Part shown: positions 57,935 to 64,000 of the stretch, piece by piece
Position numbering within the stretch: the first letter of the stretch is position 1
How the letters are laid out: every line of letters starts with the position of its first letter
Origin: Patiria miniata
Taxonomy: Eukaryota; Echinodermata; Asteroidea; Valvatida; Asterinidae
Length of the DNA: 64,000 bases
Reading direction: 5' to 3'
Assembly (NCBI RefSeq): GCF_015706575.1
Contig: NW_024037074.1
Location: 1,674,001-1,738,000 of the forward strand
Made by a program: the position numbers and the translations under genes
Notes under the pieces: generated by a model
Told to the model about the DNA's origin: nothing
Seen by the model: the letters and a program-made list of their open reading frames with translations, nothing else
Database searches by the model: none

Positions 57935-58190
57935 AAATTTTTTTTTTGGAAAGATTCCCATACCTGGCCATCAATTTTTTTTTCCCCTGCAGGGACCTAT
58001 GAGCCATCAGAAAGTGTTAATATGTCCGAAAAAAAAGGTCAAATTTAGCAGGGAAAATATTGAAAAATTTACATTTGGGTACTGAGAAAACACTTAGAAA
58101 TTTTCAGACCAGCCTTTTAGGGTTTGTTCACAGGGTGACGAGCGATGTCCAGATATGGAAATCTTTCCCTTTTTTCTTTAAATGAAATAT
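57935..58190. mobile_element. MITE family M, copy 2 (decayed)
   Basis: GAAATTTTTTTTTTGGAAAG to AGATATGGAAATCTTTCCC; the order of words follows 22530-22765 (GAGAAAACACTTAG, TTTTCAGACC, GGGTTTGTTCACAGGGTG). Confidence 0.6.
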
Positions 58191-58917
58191 TTATAAGTGA
58201 AATGTTTTTCAAGACGTCTCATTGGATGCGATCACAAGGTAGTCTATTCAAGGATTGGTCCAAGGGGCTTGTTGGGGTGGCTAACAACCCACCCCCCCCC
58301 CCCCCCTTCGCTCAGACTGACCAATGTTAATTTTTTACACCATAGAAAAATTTTTCCTTGAGTCCTCATCAAATGTCACTAGGCTACTCAATATTGCAAA
58401 ACTTGGTGCATTGCCTTAAGTTCTTTGTTACGTTGACTGCAACATCAATCCTTCATCTAACGCCCAACACCCACCCTTTAAAAATTCCAGCCACCTCCTT
58501 AAGAAAATTCTATATCCCCCACTGATATTGCTTGGAGACAATGTTATATGAACTTTGGACTCTTATAAAATCAGGTCCCTATTACTTTATATGGTCTCTA
58601 ACCCGTGACATGCCACTGTACTAATTATCTTCACCAAGGCATGCGCAATACAACCACTGAGTCTGTATTCATGGTGTCCTAATTTCACACGACACCAGTA
58701 CTGATAAGGACTCATTATAAACTATTTTCCACATATGGTTATGAAGAAGAAAATACCGCTCCTTATTGGCAGCTGGACAAGTTCCAATTCTAGAATGCCA
58801 GTTGTTACTGGAACAAAGGAACTTCATTAGGAAAAGGTTATGCAAACATTTGCATCTGCAGGTACCATAAACAGTAAGTATTATGTATAGTCATAAACAT
58901 AAGTAACTAGAAAGCAC

Positions 58918-59456
58918 TCGGAGTCGGAGCGCAAACCTCCGCCAAGGCTGAACAATTCCTCGCCATATTGTCAGTACACCCAAAAATAAAACACTCGCAT
59001 AAATTGTGAAGATTCCTTCCGGATCCGGACCCAGATTTTTGTACTTGTATCAAGGCACACCCCTGAAAACGTTTTTATAGGCTAAATCCGTCCAAAACCT
59101 TTTGAGTTATCTTATCAACAGACAAACCAACCAACCAACCAACAAACAAACAAACAAACGCCGGTGAAAAAATAGCCTCCTTGGCCGAGCGAGGTACTTA
59201 ACCTCGCCATATTGTCAGTTCACCCAAAAGAAATACTCGCATAATGGTGAAGAATCCTTTAAAACAAAACCTGGATCCAAACCCAGATCCGGATCACTTC
59301 CAAAATCTAATCCATTTGTACTTGTACCAAGGACCACCCCTAAAAGAAGTTTCATGCAAATCCGTCCATAACTTTTGGAGTGATCGTGTTCATAGACAGA
59401 CCGACCAACCAACCAACAAACGCCGATGAAAACATAACCTCCTTGGCGGAGGTAAC
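58918..59456. mobile_element. Two tandem copies of a CCTCCGCCAAGG repeat
   Basis: Begins CTCGGAGTCGGAGCGCAAAC with CCTCCGCCAAGG at 58937 and ends CCTCCTTGGCGGAGGTAAC. ACCTCGCCATATTGTCAG or its variant occurs at 58968 and 59209, AAATCCGTCCA twice, ACAGAC and (ACCA/ACAA)n tails twice. This element type is common in marine invertebrates. The right end lies just downstream of the MIF-like stop codon. Confidence 0.7.
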
Positions 59457-59493
59457 AATTTTTTTTTTTGGGGGGGGGGCTGGTTTTGAAGTC

Positions 59494-59608
59494 TTATTCC
59501 CACGTTGGTAGAGTTTGAGAGCTCTGCTCAGAAACCAGATCAGAGACGAGTGTACCGTTTGCCAATCCGACACAATCTGTCCTGGGCCGATACAATAAAA
59601 CGGACATC
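59494..59608 (-). CDS. MIF/DDT-like protein exon 3
   Basis: After a GCATGCAG acceptor the exon completes Arg and reads MSVLLY, then DCVGLANGTL, which aligns without gaps to the MIF end VYINYY...NVGWNNSTF (VG, N and T keep their places). A further 17 or so residues lead to TAA at 59494-59496. By this alignment the Tyr95 and Asn97 active-site positions of MIF are Ser and Leu here. Another frame in the same stretch has a weak resemblance to the DDT end (IGK), but it does not keep the splice phase, so I prefer this one. Confidence 0.72.
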
Positions 59609-59880
59609 CTGCATGCGAAAGACAAAATCAAAGATACATCTGGTTATAAATGTCATCTTCGTTAGCAACCACAGAGGTGGACGGAATGACATGAAAGGGA
59701 CCCGACGCAATTTCTGGGAAGTGCGCGCGACGTTGAACGCAAACATTGGCTTTGATAACAACCCGTCCCCTCATTTTCCTTGCCGTCCAAATAATGTAAA
59801 TGGGCTTCTGTTTCTTTGATTTGTGGAGAACAGCTTTTTATGCGGCAGGCAGGTTGTGTCTTTCCTTATGAGCCACATAC

Positions 59881-60056
59881 CTGTCTTGTTGGATGCCCAG
59901 CTCATTACTGCCAAACTCAATCAGCAGACGCGTTATCTTCCGGTTTATCTCTGCGTCGTAGAAAGCTGCACAACAATAGATCTCTATGATTGCATTGGGC
60001 GAGTTGTCTCTGCCTCTAATGATGCGTTGCCCGGGCAACAGCCATACGGTGAAATA
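59881..60056 (-). CDS. MIF/DDT-like protein exon 2
   Basis: The 176-nt exon runs from a TTACAG acceptor to a GTATGT donor. It encodes YFTVWLLPGQ (MIF YIAVHVVPDQ), a central strand with NAIIEIY, then a helix INRKITRLLIEFG and a final QQDR matching MIF SPDR. Length and phases equal exon 2 of vertebrate MIF. By register, Cys stands where MIF has Ile64, and the CALC redox motif of MIF is absent (it reads AIIE). Confidence 0.88.
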
Positions 60057-61121
60057 CTGTAAGAATGTGAGAAATCGAGGTAGAAAAAATCTCTACATGC
60101 CAATTAATACATTTCTGTCATTAAATCAGTCTTGGTTATAGAGCCAATTTTAATTTAAAGTGTAGCTAGCTATAGGTGCACATGTAATATGTAAGAAAGA
60201 TGTAATCTTTAGTAACTATAGAATGCTGATGTTTTGAAGTAAATTTAGTTTACTTGCCATTTTTTACCACAATACATCGTCGATTCTCTTTCAAACCTGG
60301 TTTTTTAGAACATTTACTTCACCCTAGACAAATGGTAAAACCATAATATACCACACTGAGCATCCAAAATATAGTTCTAATTATTCTTTGTTTCTTAATG
60401 ATAAGGAAAAATGTACATCTCGGAAAACAATAATATCATTTGTTATCATAATATTTGTTATCATAGTTTCGGTATCACTCCTCTAATATCGGAAGTGGCG
60501 AGGATTTTGTGTGTGTGGACAAAGACAAAATATTTAAGCGATATATTGAGATATAAAAGTAAGAAGTATAGTTCAAGTACAACTAGTGAGATTGGCTAAA
60601 AGATGCTAGCATGGGAGTGGCTCTGAAAAAAGTTCCCGATTATATATCACCATATTTGTGGCGTTATTTCGATGTGCATTTCACGTCAAAGTAAATTAAG
60701 AGATGCATTTCAAGACGATATGTGATCAGCAACATCATCCCACCGAGCTTCATACTACATATACTTGTAAGTTGAAATCGTTTCTGTATTCTGATCGTAC
60801 TTGGGTCTTTTCTTTTTGTTCGGTTAGGGTTCGGAAGGCGGAAGCCACCAAATTGATGTATATTTTTGTAGCCAGGGCTATTACGCCATACGATACACAG
60901 TTTGGAAAATGCTGTGTTTCGTGTGAATGTTTGTTATTGTAACTCTTTTGATGTGGAAATATCATCGACAATGGATGTTGCATTATCGAAACAAAACAAG
61001 AAATCACCCACCAGCTTACCATAGAATGGTAAAATGGAAACATATTCACAAAGGAATTACAATTTTATCACAACTGAAAAAACCACGATACCCTCTCTGA
61101 ATAATGTGTCAGTGAATTTAC
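60057..61121. other. Intron 1 of the MIF-like gene
   Basis: 1,065 bp of AT-rich sequence with GT-AG edges on the minus strand. No repeat recognised. Confidence 0.5.
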
Positions 61122-61232
61122 CTGCTCTTTCCATTGACTGATGCATTCCTTTAGTTTACTGGACAATTTTAACTCCAGGTCGCACGCCATGTGACTCTCC
61201 GGTACGTTGGTGATAAATTTCAGTAGCGGCAT
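61122..61232 (-). CDS. MIF/DDT-like protein exon 1
   Basis: The protein belongs to the macrophage migration inhibitory factor / D-dopachrome tautomerase superfamily of small trimeric proteins. Exon 1 has 37 codons beginning MPLLKF. Pro just after the initiator Met is the family's catalytic base once Met is removed, and TNVP at residues 7-10 matches MIF TNVP. It ends WKEQ in phase 0 at GTAAAT, the same place as the first intron of vertebrate MIF (after GKPPQ). Exons 1-3 together give 133 residues, against 115 in human MIF, mainly from a longer C-terminal tail. An out-of-frame ATG lies eight bases upstream. The paralogue type (MIF, DDT or lineage-specific) cannot be decided by eye. Confidence 0.82.
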
Positions 61233-61744
61233 TTTGACATTTACGCCGGACCAACAAAATCCTCGTCTACTCGGGATGGAGTTTCACTTGATACTGTCAT
61301 TAATCAACAAAAATCGTGGAAGTAATAATGTCCACGTCGCGTGATATTTAAAAGCTTAAAAAAAAGCTTGATATTGGCAACAACCATATTGAATGCCACG
61401 TGTAACTGAATTTTGTAAGGGTATCATTGAAGGGTGCTTGTGCATGCAGCAATGACGTTTTTGTGTACACGCATTTTATTGAAGATGTTATTAATATCTA
61501 CATGTAATTAGTACACGTGTAGTTATGTTTACTTTATAAGCGCGCGTTATAGGATGCGATCTGCATGCGCACGAATACGGATGGCATACACCCCAACACC
61601 CCGAATTCTTCCCGTTCGTGGTTGTAGATAATAGGCCCTACACTTGGCGCAACTAGCCTCGTTTTCTGCTATGGAGGGGCAACCACTGATGTGTTTCAGA
61701 CTGTAATGTTTTCGCTTTCCACTTAATTGTAAGTTGGGTGGGTA
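61233..61744. other. 5' side of the MIF-like gene
   Basis: Presumed promoter side. A GCGCGCGTTATAGG patch is at 61540. No TATA or other element can be fixed. Confidence 0.3.
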
Positions 61745-62335
61745 AGTTAGAAGACTCGCACATGACTCGTGACTCGGACTGGAGTCCGACTCGAGTCTCA
61801 TTTATCGTGACTCGGACTCGGACTCGAGCCACGATGACAAATGACTCGGACTCGGGTATTCGGACTAGGAATTGGACTCGGGACTCGACCAAAATTACCA
61901 CAAATCACTTATTGTTTTTTTCAACAGTATAATTACAAGTCATTTTGAAGGCGATCCTCTCCTGAAAAGCGATATACAGCCTGTGCGGTGCAGAAGAAAC
62001 GCACATACACTGCAGCGCGTAAATGCAAAGATATTGCGAAAATGCAAGCTTGATAATGTTCCAGATTATCCTTTCCAGGTGGTACCTCGGCTTAGACAAG
62101 TTACACATGTATTTCCTGTTCCTTAAATAACTTAGAAAAGCTAAGAAAAAAATGGAAATATTTACACAATGAGGTTTTGGCAGCACCTCAGGGGAAAACT
62201 TGTTTTCATTTTAATTGGTGATTCGTGACTCGGACTCGGACTTGACCTTTTGTAACTCGTGACTCGGACTCGCACTCGACCTGCTTGACTTGGGACTCGG
62301 ACTCGGACTCGATGTTTGGTGACTCGAATACAAGT
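61745..62335. repeat. GACTCG-rich repeat, two blocks
   Basis: Blocks 61745-61892 and 62220-62335 are made of GACTCGGACTCG-type units with GTGACTCG starts and diverged spacing, about 330 bp apart. GTGACTCGGACTCGGACT appears in both. This looks like a degenerate hexamer satellite or paired repeat arms. Confidence 0.75.
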
Positions 62336-63868
62336 CTGGTAGTTATAGGGAGGGGTTGTTAACGAGGGCACATACAGTCCGCATGCAGGGTGGGGACGTG
62401 CCCCCTCTCATGCACACCCCACCCTTCTTTGCTTGCCTTAGGGCAGCAGCTCAAGACTGACGACGGAAAGTCAATGATACCCAACAAGCTCGTAACTCAG
62501 CACGGACGGGTCAGGAACATTTTGACGGTACTTGTATTTCTGAGAACGGCTTGGTATTTGGTAATGTTTGCTGTCTTTGACGACATTTCCAAATTGCTGC
62601 CGGATTTTAAAGGGAAAAGGATGCTATTGTCCTCAATAAAAACATACCCTATGCTCTTCGAAAAAAACCTGATTTTTTTTTTACTTACGACTTGTCAATT
62701 TGTATGTTTTGTTTTAACAAAATCACTACGTTATTCAGATCTTGGGCATCTGCAGCCGGCTCTCAGGGAAAAAAAAGGAATTTCATTTGGCGCATAAATG
62801 GGCCTGCTGCCCGCCCTGCATCAACTTTGGTGACTGGAAATAAAAACTAAACGTCGGTGTTTTTTTTTCGTTCGATGTCTCATTCAAACAGGAATGATTT
62901 TATATTGCCCCAGGCAAATAGCGATTAAAACAATAACAAAAACAAATCTATTTTGGAAGTGAAACTCGAACTGGAACGCATCTTTTTGTGCTTCAAAAAT
63001 CATACATATTGCGCACCAAGCAAGAAAACTGTTTTCACTGATGATGCTTCCACAATCAAATCTCTTTCCAAGTAAGTTCGGTAGACATTGCTTTTCAAAT
63101 AGAAGTAGGCAGATCCGACGAAAACGTTGAATGTTTAGACATGATTAGAAACAGTACCGGCATATCAAGGGGTGCGGAGAAATGGTTGTGCACATGGACT
63201 CGCCAATCTGAGGGCGGTCGCGCATGACCATAATTTGGTTGAAGTTCACTGTGAACCAACGGGAGGAGTGGGGGTTTCTAAATGTTAGTAGGAATGTCAA
63301 ATCACGAGACAGGTTATCCAAAATGGAAATATATTTCTGTCAACTTTTTTTTTTTTTACATGCGTTGACTTCAGACCTAGGCCTATATCAAATGCAACGA
63401 CGCATTTCCCCTTCCCCTAAACGTCAAGCAATATATAAGCTTGGAAAAAACGCCTAATAATTTTTCAAAAATATTTTTTTGGGGGCAGAGAAAACTGCCG
63501 AAAGAATCCCCATAAAGTTGTCTCAATTCTCTTTAATTTCCAAAAATATTAAAATTAGCCTACATATCATGAAGAAAAACAACTGAAAGACCGCGACGGC
63601 ATAATTGCTCCATAGAGGGCGCCATTTCAGTTACTCAGGAGTAGTCTGGACCCATTCAGGCATTTAGCTGTAATTGTTTGCTGTTTAAACGGCTGAACAC
63701 GTGCTTTGTATCAGGAGCCAGACTTGGCATTTACTGCATGTATTTTTGTCATTTCGAGAAATTTCTTATTTCCGACCGCGTACATTATTATATTGAGTGG
63801 GTGGTCAGTGTGGTCAGTTGCCGTTTCTTATTCCGAAGTAAGTCTGTAAGTTTTTTTAAGTGTACACG
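62336..63868. other. Intergenic upstream of AHSA1
   Basis: Contains an exon-like open stretch at 62440-62512 after a GCCTTAG acceptor-like site. It is unassigned. The last few hundred bases presumably include the AHSA1 promoter and 5' UTR; no TATA box is obvious. Confidence 0.35.
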
Positions 63869-63948
63869 ATGGCCAAGTGGGGACAAGGTGACCCTCGGTG
63901 GATTGTTGAAGAGAGATCGGACGCTACAAATGTTAACAACTGGCATTG
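63869..63948 (+). CDS. AHSA1: AHSA1 exon 1 (activator of Hsp90 ATPase), 5' part
   Basis: AHSA1 (Aha1) is a cytosolic co-chaperone that stimulates Hsp90 ATP hydrolysis through its N-terminal domain. The 80-nt exon encodes MAKWGQGDPRWIVEER then SDATNVNNWHW; in human AHSA1 the same stretch differs at only two residues. It ends two bases into the last Trp codon at a consensus GTGAGT donor. The rest of the gene lies past the right edge. The neighbouring MIF-like gene is divergent, with 2.6 kb between start codons. Confidence 0.95.
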
Positions 63949-64000
63949 GTGAGTCACTGTGACTAGACGCAGTCTGGTCATGCTGGTAAAACAAAGTAAA

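Noticed and set aside
59540..59608. Alternative frame for MIF-like exon 3 ending in RIGKRYTRL, similar to the DDT end
   Set aside because: It would need a phase-0 join, whereas exon 2 ends two bases into a codon at its GT donor. The chosen frame keeps phase and aligns to MIF without gaps.

Overview
The window is animal nuclear DNA. The genes are split by GT-AG introns, several introns are kilobases long, and most of the remainder is short inverted-repeat transposons (MITEs), tRNA-derived SINEs and palindromes. The protein exons look like deuterostome orthologues. The heavy use of TACATGTA and TACCGGTA words and the MITE styles make me favour a marine invertebrate deuterostome, perhaps a sea star. 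That placement is an inference and is not proven. No bacterial operon, CRISPR array or phage is visible.

Four genes are supported by protein homology. (1) A novel-type protein kinase C of the epsilon/eta class lies on the minus strand. Six coding exons (C2, pseudosubstrate, C1A, first part of C1B) span 47843 down to 830, with introns of about 18 and 19 kb. The kinase domain lies beyond position 1. (2) ISCA2, the mitochondrial iron-sulfur assembly factor, is complete on the plus strand in four exons (48543-53532). (3) A divergent MIF/D-dopachrome tautomerase-like gene is complete on the minus strand in three exons (61232-59494). (4) The first coding exon of AHSA1, the Hsp90 ATPase activator, is at 63869-63948 on the plus strand and the gene runs off the right edge.

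Layout: 1-47.8 kb is the PKC gene, whose introns are packed with nested MITEs. 47.84-48.54 kb is a compact head-to-head promoter between PKC and ISCA2, with CRE, ETS-like, ZNF143-like and YY1-like words. 48.5-53.5 kb is ISCA2. 53.5-59.5 kb is intergenic and repeat-rich. 59.5-61.2 kb is the MIF-like gene. 61.2-63.9 kb is the intergenic space before AHSA1. Human PRKCH, ISCA2 and AHSA1 all lie on 14q, and PRKCE and AHSA2P lie together on 2p, so this neighbourhood looks like an old linkage group.

The most unusual non-genic signals are these: (a) loci edged by AACCCTAAC on the left and GTTAGGGTT on the right, filled with locus-specific short words repeated in both orientations; (b) a MITE family with a GC-rich central 28-bp palindrome whose two arms change together between copies; (c) a transposon whose terminal repeat supplies the polypyrimidine tract of ISCA2 exon 4; (d) several near-perfect palindromes of 0.4-0.8 kb, one with coding-like arms; (e) a small inverted-repeat element wrapped round a tRNA-like pol III promoter. 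All repeat calls were made by eye, so edges are approximate.
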